In this document: in pieces, positions 31,548-41,928 of the stretch
Layout: each line of letters begins with the position of its first letter
Position numbering within the stretch: the stretch's first letter is position 1
DNA from: Entamoeba histolytica HM-1:IMSS
Taxonomy: Eukaryota > Evosea > Mastigamoebida > Endamoebidae
Assembly (NCBI RefSeq): GCF_000208925.1
Contig: NW_001914869.1
Location: forward strand, 1 to 64,000
DNA: 64,000 nucleotides
Direction of reading: 5' to 3'
Notes under the pieces: generated by a model
What the model was told of the DNA's origin: nothing
Seen by the model: only the letters and a program-made list of their open reading frames with translations
Database searches by the model: none
Translations under genes and position numbers: made by a program

Positions 31548-33366
31548 TGATATGTTTTAATGTATTAAGATTGTGTTTATATATCAGATAATTTTTTGCA
31601 TCATTCTATTAAAATAACTGTATTATTTACATCATACCTATTTTTATTTAAGAAAAGTATTTTATTAATATTTGGAATATTGTATATAGTTTCTATTATC
31701 CTGTCACAATTAATAAGAATAATATTGGTATAATTTTTAAATTCAGAGTTACTATTTAAGAATAGAAATGAAAAATTTTGAATTTCTTATGTTATTTTTT
31801 ACATTATTATTTAGTTTATTAAATATCGCAAATAATGTCTCACCAAAATCTATTTGTTAACTTTGTGAAACAAAGAAACAATAACTTATTCTTTTTTAAG
31901 AACAACAGAGTAAAAAGTATTTCTTATAATTATTTTTATAATTAATTTCAAATTAAAAAATTTTATATTAATAAGAGAATTAAATCACAACATTTCCAAA
32001 TAAAAACAATTATTTATAAAATGTTTATTAGACTTAATAATTTGATTTTATAATTATTTCAAATTTACTCCATTTATCAAGTACATTCAAATTCTAAGAC
32101 ACATTTATTTTTAATATATTCATAATATATTATACATATCTTAACACTTTCTCTTATACTATAATATTTAAAAATAGTAATGGTTGTTTGTTTCATATTT
32201 GTATTATGTTTTTATTGTTTAATTTGATTTTATTTAAATACATTTATTATGCAAATGTGTTAATTTTATTCTGCCACCATTATTTTACTTATATATCATG
32301 TTTATTCTATTTCTTTGTATCAATTCATTAATTATCCATTCAAATACTTTTTTTACATCATGTTTTCTTTCATTTAATTCTATTAGTTCAATTAATTCAT
32401 TAAAATTAATCTTCTTATAAAATACTTTATTCATTCTTTTAATTATTCAATTTGAATTTTCTTTTATTGTTTCTATCATTTCTCATATTCCTGTGTCTGA
32501 TATTTATATTTTAAATATATTCTTAATAATTCTTTACCACATTCATCTCTTGCTGACATTATTCACATTCATATTTCATTTATTTTTACATGTAATTAAT
32601 TTCTATTAATATCAATTATATTCAATCCTCTTCTTCACATTTTATATCATTTAAAACTGAAATAATATGTAGAATTTTTAATTCTTTTTTAAGGAATTAA
32701 TAATATTTACATTGTCTGGATATTTTTGTTTATCTGTATTTGTATTTTTGTTATAAAATAGTAACTCTCCTTAATGATGATGTTTATACTCCTTATTCTT
32801 CGTCTTTTTTTTTCATTTTTATATTTCTCATTGAATATTAATTTAACTTCTTTATTATTCTTGTCAATGCTAACTTTACATTTCTATTTTTTTCTTCTTA
32901 TCTTCTTCATATTCAATTATAAATATTATTTATTTTTGATAATATGAAATACTTATTAACAATAATTCTATCAAATACTTATAAAGACGAAACTGATTGA
33001 AATAATTGTATTAATTAAATTATTTTGGTAGTATTTCATTATAATTTTTTTTATTATAAAATATTCAATTATTTATAATCAACGCAACACTATTTTCATT
33101 CATTTTAAGATTGTTAATATTGGATAGTTAGTATTAATCAATTTTTCCATTAGAGATAGATAATAAAGGATTTTTTATCTCCTGTTGAATTGTTTATTTA
33201 TAATTGAAATAACTATAAAAAATTAAAAAATAAAAAAGAATAAATTCTTCATTAGTGCAATATTAAAATAAAATTTTTGGTTTTTTTCTTCATTGTTTCA
33301 CAATTTTTAGGATATTAATGGAAAGACTTATTTTGAAAGTACTAATATCTTTAAAATAATCATATT
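31548..33366. other. AT-rich spacer, no intact gene
   Basis: About 1.8 kb with stops in all frames. The only structured part is a possible decayed repeat at about 32270-32950. The remainder shows no exon, RNA gene or tandem repeat. Confidence 0.5.
32270..32950 (-). repeat. possible remnant of an old LINE-like element
   Basis: On the minus strand this stretch gives short Lys/Glu/Asn/Ile-rich open pieces in shifting frames (for example ELIELNERKHDVKKVFEW), with a composition like LINE ORF1. I could not align it to any of the three LINE copies in the window, so it may be another family or chance. Confidence 0.3.
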
Positions 33367-34218
33367 ATGAATTTAAGCAAGATTGACTTAACTCTATCAA
33401 CTGTGAAACCTTATTATTTGTATTACCTTCGTGTGCGAGTTGAAATAACCTCAGTGATGCAATATTATAAATTTTCTGCAACTGTTAGAACTTATGCTGA
33501 TGGAATTATCCTTGCTTCATTGGTAGGAACAATACCAATAGTGTATCGAGGTAGTCAATTTTGTTTACCATTATGTATTATGTATCCGTATGATTATCCA
33601 CTTTCTCCACCTCTCTTTTTTACTGACCCAACACCAGAAATGGAAGTTGTTCCAGGACATCCATATGCAATGCCAAACATTGTTATTTGTCATCCAATTC
33701 TTGATAGATGGTCAGAAAATGTAAATACTCTGAGCGTTTTGCAAGTGTTTGTGAAAGACTTTTCTTATATGCCTCCTTTAAGGATGAAAACATCTGTTAT
33801 ACCTTCGTATTCATGTTATTTCCCAGAGTGGTCATCTTATTATTCATATCCTCAAAACTATAACCAACCAATTCCTTTAAACCATTCTCATCAACTACCA
33901 TCAATATCATCTATTTATGCAACAGAAAGTAATCCTTCTATTCCACCACCTCAAAGCCAACAATTACCTTCATTTCAAAATACTATGGATACTCTTTTTA
34001 CAATTGATGGGTTTGCACCATTCAAAACAAAAGAGAATGAATGTTCTCAATCACCTTCTCATAAGAAATTATTTACAAAGTCAAGTGGACCAATGATTAC
34101 CGATTTAAAAGCATTTGTACTTGGAAAACAACAGCACATGAAAAGAAGTTTACCGACTATATCACAAACGAAAAAATATAAAACTCGAACAACACTTACT
34201 CCATTAAACACAAAATAA
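33367..34218 (+). CDS. UEV-domain protein, Vps23/TSG101-like (short form)
   Basis: 283 residues. The first ~140 match a ubiquitin E2 variant domain of the TSG101/Vps23 type: LVGTIPIVYRGSQFCLPLCI, MYPYDYPLSPP, FFTDPTPEMEV, GHPYAMPNIVICHPILDRW and LLxVLQVF-like helices. No catalytic Cys is present in the E2 position, as expected of a UEV. In ESCRT-I this domain binds ubiquitinated cargo and PT/SAP motifs. The remaining ~140 residues are Pro/Ser/Gln-rich and disordered; the coiled coil and C-terminal steadiness box that fix Vps23 into ESCRT-I are not visible. It may be a specialised adaptor rather than core Vps23. Tail-to-tail with the EF-hand gene. Confidence 0.75.
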   Translation: MNLSKIDLTLSTVKPYYLYYLRVRVEITSVMQYYKFSATVRTYADGIILASLVGTIPIVYRGSQFCLPLCIMYPYDYPLSPPLFFTDPTPEMEVVPGHPYAMPNIVICHPILDRWSENVNTLSVLQVFVKDFSYMPPLRMKTSVIPSYSCYFPEWSSYYSYPQNYNQPIPLNHSHQLPSISSIYATESNPSIPPPQSQQLPSFQNTMDTLFTIDGFAPFKTKENECSQSPSHKKLFTKSSGPMITDLKAFVLGKQQHMKRSLPTISQTKKYKTRTTLTPLNTK

Positions 34219-34330
34219 TATAAAAAGTATTGTTTCAATTGTTAATTCGTTATTAGTAATTTAATGTTTACTGTTTTTGTTTCTTCACTTTTCTTCATTC
34301 GATATTAAATATTTTCATATTTAATTTTGT

Positions 34331-34765
34331 TTACTTGAAAACAGTCATTAATTGATTAATAAAATCATCAACTTTTACAACACCTTGTTCATCTATACCC
34401 ATAAATGTAAACAAATCAGTAATTTCTTTTTGTTCCATATTATCTCCAATAGTAGAAAGTATTCGTCTCAATTCAATTGCAGGAATAAAACCTTTTTTGT
34501 CTTTGTCTAAAACATTAATTGCAGTTTTAATTTCATCTTTATTAAATGACTTTGTTTTTAATTGAGAAAAACAAGAAGTAAATAATTCATAACTCATTCC
34601 TCGTACTTTAGAATTAGAATTATATGTACTTGCAATAGCAGATGTTTCCATTACAACTCCTAATACCCTAACTAATGACTCAAATTCATTTAATGTCAAA
34701 TACCCATCTCCATCTCCATCAAATAATAAAAATGATTCTTTCAAGTCTTCATTGTGTTTTTGCAT
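34331..34765 (-). CDS. calmodulin-like EF-hand protein (light-chain type)
   Basis: 144 residues with four EF-hand units. Loop 1 (residues 16-27, DGDGDGYLTLNE) is a canonical calcium site. Loop 3 (87-98, DKDKKGFIPAIE) has Lys in place of the third ligand and is weak. Loops 2 and 4 have lost their ligands. One good site and a length of about 145 residues fit calmodulin-like proteins or myosin essential light chains better than calmodulin itself, which keeps four sites. LRRILSTIGDNMEQKEI resembles the calmodulin C-lobe helix ahead of loop 4. Partner unknown; a myosin heavy-chain IQ motif is the usual one for this type. Confidence 0.8.
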   Translation of the reverse strand: MQKHNEDLKESFLLFDGDGDGYLTLNEFESLVRVLGVVMETSAIASTYNSNSKVRGMSYELFTSCFSQLKTKSFNKDEIKTAINVLDKDKKGFIPAIELRRILSTIGDNMEQKEITDLFTFMGIDEQGVVKVDDFINQLMTVFK

Positions 34766-35175
34766 TATTTAAATTATTAAGTTCTTTTTTTTTCTTTTAT
34801 TCCTTCACTCCAAAGTTATTTCCAAAAAAACAGTCTTTAATTAAACATTGTATTGTTGATATTTATTTCTATACACTCTTTTTGTTTACCACATATTCTT
34901 TAGTTTCTTGAAATGAAATAAACTATCTTAAAGCATTAAAATAATAATAAAAGTTAGATGAATTGGATGAGAGTATTAGTGATACTTACTGCATTATATC
35001 TACATATGGTTATTATAAATTCACCAAATTCTATTCAAAAAGGTTTTTGTGAAAATTACACATAAATTAATGAATGGTTCATAAGACTCGTTTGTATTAC
35101 TAATAACTCATTAAAAAATATGAAATTCAGTGCAAAACTAAAATTTTATTGTGAACCTCATCTAAAAAATTTCTA
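34766..35175. other. divergent promoter spacer
   Basis: About 410 bp between the divergent starts of the EF-hand and Atg6 genes. It contains a 32-codon ATG frame at about 34968-35066 with a hydrophobic start (MRVLVILTALYL), too short to call. Nothing else is recognisable. Confidence 0.4.
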
Positions 35176-36686
35176 ATGACTACTTCTCTTATTGACACTT
35201 TGTTCTGTGTTATTTGTGGATGTCCTTTATTGCTTGATGAAGATATTCGATCAATGACAGTACAATCTGGATCACCTATGTCATCTCCATTTCACTCTCC
35301 TCGAGAAAACCATACTAGAACATCAACAGGATCACCTCATCAACCCAATTGTCCAATGGCATTATCTACACCACTCCCATTACCTTCAAACCCATTAACA
35401 GCAAACCCAAGTTCAAGTGCATTAGAAGAACATGAATTATCATTATCACCACCCGAAGTACTATTTTCATCACCAAAACAAAATTACCAATCAATAAGTC
35501 AACAATCACGTTTGTTTTCTATTCACGTTTAACTAATATTCTTTAAATCCAAAAGAATAGATTAGAAGAAAGAATATTTATCCATTAGGAAAAAATTCAT
35601 ATAAACTCTCATTTTATATGAAAAGAAGAAGTAAATCTAACAAAGGAACTTCTTCAATGATTATTGCTACACCTACACTTGAATTTTATCAATGGTTTGC
35701 ATCAATGGTAGAACAATTTTCTGACTTTGGTATTCCTTGTAAAACATGTTTTAATAAAATTAAAGAAAAATATGTTATGAATAAAGATGAATTAAACCAA
35801 TATATTGAAATGTATCAAATAAGTGCTTGTACTTTATTCCAAAACATTGGTTGTATTGATCAAGAACTTAAAATGGTTGAACAAGAAACAGAAGAATTAA
35901 CCAAAGAAATTCATGACTTAGAATGTCTTAATAAACAATTATTACAAGAGATGAATAATATTCTTGAAGTTTCTCATATTACACAAAAACAACTTATTGA
36001 ATCATATAAAAATGAAAATCAAATTATTTCTATTGGATATCAAGCATATGAGAAAGTATTAGATCAACAACGAATTAATAATCAACTAATCCTTCCCTTA
36101 CAAAAAACATTAACATGGAATCAATTATTTCAACGAAGAGAAATTGTTCCAGAAATGTCATCAATTAGTATTATCAATATAGTTAAAAATGTTTGTTATT
36201 TTTAATACTAGTGAAAGAAAGAACATAAGTTTATTTGAGTAGATTCCTATTTCATCTATTCTTGGAGTTTTATTTGTTCAAATTAAAATTTTAGCTCATA
36301 TGATTAATTATCATTTCAACTCTATTATAATTGACCCAATTGATAAACAAAAGAAAACTACTACTCCTATTATTACATCAAGAGATATAACTGTAAATAC
36401 AAAAAAATCCAATAAATTTGTATTACAATGTTTATTATCATTGTTAACTGAATTATCAACTATTTTAGTTAAAGAATCATCACAAAGTTTCTTTCTTATT
36501 TATCCGTTTGTTATTCTTTCTTAATTAAAAGAATAAATAAATAATAATTTGATTAGTATTTCTGGAGAAACAATCAATGGATTAGATTTTATTGGGTATG
36601 AATCTAAGAAGTGGTCTCAAGCTTTAGATTGTTTTCTAACAAATACTGAACATTGTTATAAGTGGATTATTCGGCATTACAAATAA
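35176..36686 (+). CDS. ATG6: Beclin-1/Atg6 (Vps30) homolog, four exons
   Basis: Exons are 35176-35509, 35589-36190, 36243-36505 and 36557-36686. Introns of 79, 52 and 51 nt all read GTTTGT...TAG. The join is in frame throughout and gives 442 residues, against about 450 for human Beclin 1. The N-terminus has the CxxC of Beclin (FCVICGCPLLLDE), then a Ser/Pro-rich linker, a coiled coil (about 190-260, QELKMVEQETEELTKEIHDL), and a C-terminal evolutionarily conserved domain ending KWSQALDCFLTNTEHCYKW, like human [21 protein letters not shown]. Atg6 is a subunit of the class III PI3-kinase complex acting in autophagy and endosomal traffic. The BH3-like segment is not evident. The first intron could also end at two earlier TAGs, but both give immediate stops. 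Confidence 0.85.
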
Positions 36687-36960
36687 AGGTTAGGTAATGT
36701 TGAGTGGTGTACTATGTAGTATATAATGTTAATTAATTTAAAGAAAGAGTATCAAGAAAATTGGTTTAAAAGTGAGAAGAGAGAGAAAAATAAGATAAGA
36801 AAAATAATTTATATTTATCACTTCAATTACAAAGGAAATAAACATTTTGGTTAAAAGAAATTTGTGAAGAGAAGTTTTTTATCCCAAAAAAAAAAAAAAA
36901 AACAAGAGCTAAAAATAAGAATGTTCATATTTTATAACAATGTAACAGACAAACAGACAA

Positions 36961-37704
36961 ATGAAAATTTTTTTTGTAAAGAACTTTTTTACAGAAACTG
37001 AAAAATCACAAATTGAAAAGATCATGTCAAAATATACTCCATTTAGTAAAGAAGAAATAGCTAAATTTAAACAAGATTGTGTTGATAATAATGGATGGAA
37101 ACAGATTTATAGAACAGATGATGTCATGGTATTTACACAAAAAACAGAAGGGAGTGTACTTAAATTCAAATGTATTACAAAACAAATGAATACACTTGAA
37201 CCAGAATATATATTTTCAGCTTATTGTGATAGAGAATATTGTAAAACCACTAAAACTAATGATGTATTATTTGATGTTGTAGAAAAGTTAGATTGTTGTA
37301 ATGAAATTATTCATAGAGTACAAAAAATGCCAATGATGGATGCTAGAGATTTTGTTTATCAATTAATCAGATATCATAATAAAGATAAAACTGATTATAT
37401 ACTTTATTCTAAATCAGTTGACTCAGATATTCCACCAGTAAAAGGATCTATTAGAGGACAAATGTTTGTTCAAGGAACTCTTATAACAAAAATTTCAACA
37501 GGAACATTAATTTATTCTCTTTCTCATATAGATATGAATGGAAAAATACCAAGTGCTTTAACTGGAGATACTATGGTTAAACAAATGACTAAAAAAATGA
37601 TGAAAAGAGCTAAAAAGAATGTTGATGGATATCAAAAATGGGCAGATGAACATAAAGATACTAATAAATGGTGGTTAGAAACTCTTGATTGGATGATGGA
37701 ATAA
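36961..37704 (+). CDS. START (StAR-related) lipid-transfer domain protein
   Basis: 247 residues. The segment from about 40 to 235 fits a single START domain: GWKQIYRTDDVMVFTQK, VLKFKCITKQM, DARDFVYQLIR (a hallmark D-x-R-D-F), PPVKGSIRGQMFVQGTLITK, HIDMNGKIPSALTG and a long C-terminal helix. This helix-grip fold holds one lipid in a cavity and moves it between membranes or senses it. There is no PH, membrane or catalytic domain, so this is a stand-alone START protein like PCTP; the ligand cannot be read from sequence. The first ~20 residues (MKIFFVKNFF...) are unusual, and an internal ATG at 37024 (MSKYTPFSKEE) may be the true start. Confidence 0.8.
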   Translation: MKIFFVKNFFTETEKSQIEKIMSKYTPFSKEEIAKFKQDCVDNNGWKQIYRTDDVMVFTQKTEGSVLKFKCITKQMNTLEPEYIFSAYCDREYCKTTKTNDVLFDVVEKLDCCNEIIHRVQKMPMMDARDFVYQLIRYHNKDKTDYILYSKSVDSDIPPVKGSIRGQMFVQGTLITKISTGTLIYSLSHIDMNGKIPSALTGDTMVKQMTKKMMKRAKKNVDGYQKWADEHKDTNKWWLETLDWMME

Positions 37705-37737
37705 AAATCATTTTAATCAAAATAATAAAAGTAAAAT

Positions 37738-39348
37738 TTAATTAATTTCCTTTTTTATTGGTTCATCAGTTATTAATGCTTCTGACGTTGCAATTAATGA
37801 TCCAACAGAAATGGCTTCATTAAATGCATTTCTAACAACTTTAGTTGGATCAACTATTCCTACTTTCATTAAATCACAATATACATTCTTACGTACATCA
37901 TATCCAAATGATCCTGTTCCTTCTTTAATTTTTTGAATAACTATTCCTCCATCAATTCCTGCATTTCTTGCAATTATTCGTGTTGGTTCTTCTGTAACTT
38001 TCCTTACAATATCAATTCCTACTTTTTCTGCCCAATTTTGACTACGTATTTTATCAAGTGAACTTCCTGCTCTTATTAATGCAACTCCTCCTCCTGGAAC
38101 AATTCCTTCTGCAAGTGCTGCCTTAACAGCACAAACTGCATCTTCAATTCTATCTTTTCTTTCACCTACTTCAGCTTCAGATGATCCTCCAACTGAAATA
38201 ACAGCAACTCCTCCTGTAAGTCTAGCAATTCTACCTTCTAATTTTTCTTTTTCATAACTTGAGTCACTAACTTCTTTAGCATTCTTTAATTCATTAATTC
38301 GTGCTAGTACTTCTGCTTTACTTCCTGCTCCCCCTGTAATAATTGTTTCATCTTTAGTAGATACAAAATGTCCAATTTTTCCTAAATCTTTTTCTGTTAC
38401 TTCTTCAATCTTTTTTCCTGCTTCATTTGAGATAACAGTAGCTCCTGTAATAATACCAATGTCATGAAGAATTCCTTTTCTAGTTTCTCCAAAACCTGGA
38501 GCTCTTACTGCAGCAATTGGTAATCCTCTTAATTTATTTAATACTAATGTTGTTAATGCATCACCATCTATAGTGTCTGAAATAACAACTAATGGTCTTT
38601 TTCTTTTTAAACATAATTCTAATAAAGGAACTACACTTTGTGATGAGCTTAGTTTATAATCACATACAATAACATCTGTATTTCTTATATCTACTTTAGT
38701 ATTTTTTTCATCAGTAGTAAAATAACGAGATAAAAATCCTTGGTCAAGAACCATTCCTTCAACAATATTAACAATGTCTTTTGTTCCTTTCCCTGTTTCA
38801 ATATCAACAGCACCATCTCTTCCAATTTTACCAAAAATATCACCTACCATTTCTCCAATTTTTTCATCATTGTTTGCTGATACTCTTGCAACTGAAATAA
38901 TGTCTTCTTTTAGTGTTGGCTTTGATTGTTTTGTAATTTCTTTTAACACTATATCTTTTGCAATTGATATTCCTTTTAATAAATCAGTACCAGATAACCC
39001 TGTATTAATAGCTTGAACTCCTTCACATGCTACTTTTCTTAATAAACATGTTGCTGTTGTTGTCCCATCTCCAGAACGATCATTAACTTTACTTGCAACT
39101 TCTTTAGCTATTTTCCCACCTACATTTAATGTATTATCACTAAATGTTAAAGCCTTTGCAACAGAAACTCCATCTTTAGTTACTCTTGCATTTCCATATG
39201 GTTGATCAATGATAACAGTTCTTCCTTTTGGTCCTAATGTTACACTCACTGCATCAGCTACTTTCTTTATTCCTGATAATACATTTTCTCTACAATCAAT
39301 ATTTAATGAAAGTAATTTCCCATTATAATGACTTGAAGATGAAAGCAT
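37738..39348 (-). CDS. CPN60: mitosomal chaperonin Cpn60 (Hsp60)
   Basis: 536 residues, a group I chaperonin throughout: VTLGPKGRTVIIDQ, KDGVSVAKAL, GDGTTTATCL (ATP-binding Asp), KRPLVVISDTIDGDAL, AAVRAPGFGETRK, RIARLTGGVAVISVGG and EGIVPGGGVALIRA. The N-terminal ~20 residues (MLSSSSHYNGKLLSLN), with Ser, Lys and hydrophobic residues, form the short mitosome-targeting sequence known for Entamoeba Cpn60. The Gly-Gly-Met repeat tail of mitochondrial Hsp60 is missing; the protein ends PIKKEIN. It folds imported proteins in the mitosome, the organelle left from the mitochondrion, with Cpn10. Intronless; tail-to-tail with the START gene, 33 nt apart. Confidence 0.95.
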   Translation of the reverse strand: MLSSSSHYNGKLLSLNIDCRENVLSGIKKVADAVSVTLGPKGRTVIIDQPYGNARVTKDGVSVAKALTFSDNTLNVGGKIAKEVASKVNDRSGDGTTTATCLLRKVACEGVQAINTGLSGTDLLKGISIAKDIVLKEITKQSKPTLKEDIISVARVSANNDEKIGEMVGDIFGKIGRDGAVDIETGKGTKDIVNIVEGMVLDQGFLSRYFTTDEKNTKVDIRNTDVIVCDYKLSSSQSVVPLLELCLKRKRPLVVISDTIDGDALTTLVLNKLRGLPIAAVRAPGFGETRKGILHDIGIITGATVISNEAGKKIEEVTEKDLGKIGHFVSTKDETIITGGAGSKAEVLARINELKNAKEVSDSSYEKEKLEGRIARLTGGVAVISVGGSSEAEVGERKDRIEDAVCAVKAALAEGIVPGGGVALIRAGSSLDKIRSQNWAEKVGIDIVRKVTEEPTRIIARNAGIDGGIVIQKIKEGTGSFGYDVRKNVYCDLMKVGIVDPTKVVRNAFNEAISVGSLIATSEALITDEPIKKEIN

Positions 39349-39599
39349 TAAATGATTATTAAGTTATACCAGATTTAATTCTTTCAAACAACCTTATGAA
39401 AAGTTCAACTTTTTTGAACTTTGTTTTTGAAATAAAAGGTACAAATAATGGTATTTTTATTTTTATTCTATTTCATTAACTCTTTTTTTATAATAACATA
39501 ATATTGATTCATTATTTTAAATATTATTATTTATTTCTCTTTTGGTATAAATCAATTTTCTCTTACATACCATTGAAACATCCAAAAAATTTGATACTC

Positions 39600-41582
39600 A
39601 ATTATTTAAGTGTTATTAAAATTAATTTCTATTATTCTTTCTTCATCAGAACTTAATACAATTGTTATTATCAATTAAACCAACAATCTGTGTTTGATTT
39701 TGGTTAAAACAATGTTTAATATTATTCATGTTTTTAATGATATGACTTTAACTTCTTTAATATTGTCATTTTCAATTCTTTATTTAATCTAAGACTTTCA
39801 GTGTTTACTAAACTATTTTTTGAAATTACTACTGGTATTATTTATTTCTTTATATTTATTTCCATTGATATTTTGATATGAAACATTATTCATATCATTT
39901 ATTAAATTGATTTTATTCTTTTTATTTCTTATTTCTTATTTATATTTTATCTTTATCTTTTCTTTTATTAATTTTATATAGTGTCAATGAATATTTCCAG
40001 TTATTTATTCTCATTATACTTAAATTTAATTCATTTATTGTTATTATGACACTATCATAATTTCTATATCTTTCATTCCACGATGTGATTTGTTTTATTT
40101 TCCAATTATCTTTATTTAATTTCACCTGTGTTTCATATAACATTTCAATATTCTAAAGTAATATCGTTATTTGGGTATATTTCATTTGTTGTTTCTTCCT
40201 TATTCTAATTTTCTTGTTAGAATCAAATATGATTTTATTTATATTGATTCTGACTATTTCATTTTTATTAAATTTAATTCTTTGATCATTGTCATCATAT
40301 ATTTTAGGTACTTTATTCTTTCTAGTGCTTTAACTTTTATTCCTTCTTCAACATATTCTTTTAATTTCATGATGCACTTGATTCTGTACAATTTCATTGA
40401 ATATATCTTCTAGTCTATTAATTTTATTTAGGATTTCTTTTATTTCATCATTTTTATCTCTTATTATTTTATTTTGGAGATAAAAGTGCATAATCATTGA
40501 AATCCTCTTCATATCGTCTTGCATATAATCCTGCATTCTGCTTCATGATTATATCCATCTATTATTAATTTCCATTATTAATCAGTCAGCTTCTTGTCTT
40601 TGAAAGTAGTAACTAATGTTTGAACATTTTTCTACTTTCATTTCTTTCACTTTATTGATGAGAGTGTTAAGGTATTCTTCATCAATTTCTGTAGAGTTAT
40701 TCTTTAATATGATGTTTTTTATTATTGAATCACACTCTACTCTTCCTTCTATTATATCATTTACTTTCATTTTAATGTATTGTTTAGTGCTTTCTTTTAT
40801 TTTATGTGATATTTTAATATATTTAATATATTCATTTTCATTATTGACATTGATGTTTATTGCTTTTATTATACTTTTAATTTGTTCATTTCTTAATTTC
40901 TTATATAATTTCTTATTTAACCAATTAATTGCAAAACAATACAACAATTCATTTAAAATTCGATTTCTTTATTTCCTATTTCTTGTCTGATTATCATTAT
41001 ATTTTGTTTATTATTTATTATTCTTGAAGTTTGACATCTTTCATTCATTTCTTTATTTGTGTTTTTGTTTTTCATTTCTTCTTCATTTATTTTAATATCT
41101 TTTTCTTCCCAATCTTTTGTTTTTTCTTAATTTTCTTCTTTAACTTTTTCAATTATCTTTTTCTTTCTGATTGAATATACTTCTTGATGAATATCATTCC
41201 ATCTTTTTCTTTTTCCTTCTTAATTTATAAGTATTTCTTCTTTTTCTCCTTTCTCTGTTTCACTTGTTATTCTTTTATTTTCTTTTCTTTATCTTTTCGT
41301 GTTAGTCATTTATATTTGTTATGGGTGTAATCTTTATTATTATTTATCTTGTTTCTTATTTGTTTTTATTTGAATTTTTCATCTTCTTATCCCTTTTTCC
41401 TTGTTATTTCATTTATCATTCATATTATGATGAAATTTATTGCTATTGACATTCATTCTCTTGTATATTACTTTGAATATTTATGTCTTGTTTGGTTTTC
41501 TTTATAACACTCAAAGATATTACTCAATAACCATAGCAACAATCGTTTGTTATATATCCTTCATAGAAAAAGTGTCGAATAA
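39600..41582 (-). mobile_element. internally deleted LINE copy (RT region missing)
   Basis: On the minus strand, 41582 to about 39993 matches the 5' end and ORF1 of the LINE at 11776-14230, including an open 121-residue ORF1 segment (40947-40582) almost identical to 13261-13626. After GACACTATAT the sequence jumps to the equivalent of about 16125 and continues to about 39600 through the endonuclease C-terminus (a VKxxPVVIS-like stretch). About 1.9 kb carrying the whole reverse transcriptase is missing. Both ends are kept, so it resembles a non-autonomous derivative. The 3' part is more diverged than the 5' part. The 3' boundary is approximate. Confidence 0.7.
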
Positions 41583-41712
41583 CCAACAAATATGTATAAA
41601 TAATTTGGAAAGATAATTTAAATCATTTATTATAGTCTTTTTGTTCCATATTAATAAAAGAAGAACAATGTTAAATTTATAGCAAAACTCAAGATTGTGT
41701 CTTTTCTTTTCA

Positions 41713-41865
41713 ATGGAAGAAAAGAATCAAGTGTATTACTTCTATGAAAGGAAAAGTTGGATACAATTAATCAGTCAAGAAGTTAAACAAAACCTCATGA
41801 GACTTCGAATAAAGTCTAGAAAAACGAAGGAGAATCAACTAATTTCTCAATCGAGGGTTTATTGA
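41713..41865 (+). CDS. possible 50-residue small ORF upstream of the ABC transporter
   Basis: ATG-started frame of 50 codons (begins MEEKNQVYYFYERKSWIQL, ends QSRVY) with a balanced, Lys/Arg/Gln-rich composition unlike the surrounding noncoding sequence. It ends 63 nt before the ABCC start. It could be a small gene, an upstream ORF in a long leader, or chance; no family is recognised. The rest of 41583-41928 is promoter sequence with nothing else clear. Confidence 0.3.
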   Translation: MEEKNQVYYFYERKSWIQLISQEVKQNLMRLRIKSRKTKENQLISQSRVY

Positions 41866-41928
41866 TTGTCTTCAAAAAATAAGGATTGTTATACATAAAA
41901 ACCCTGTAAACTCCAACACCAGTTTAGA

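Noticed and set aside
34968..35066. 32-codon frame with signal-peptide-like start
   Set aside because: Too short, no downstream exon border that continues the frame, and it lies in a promoter spacer.
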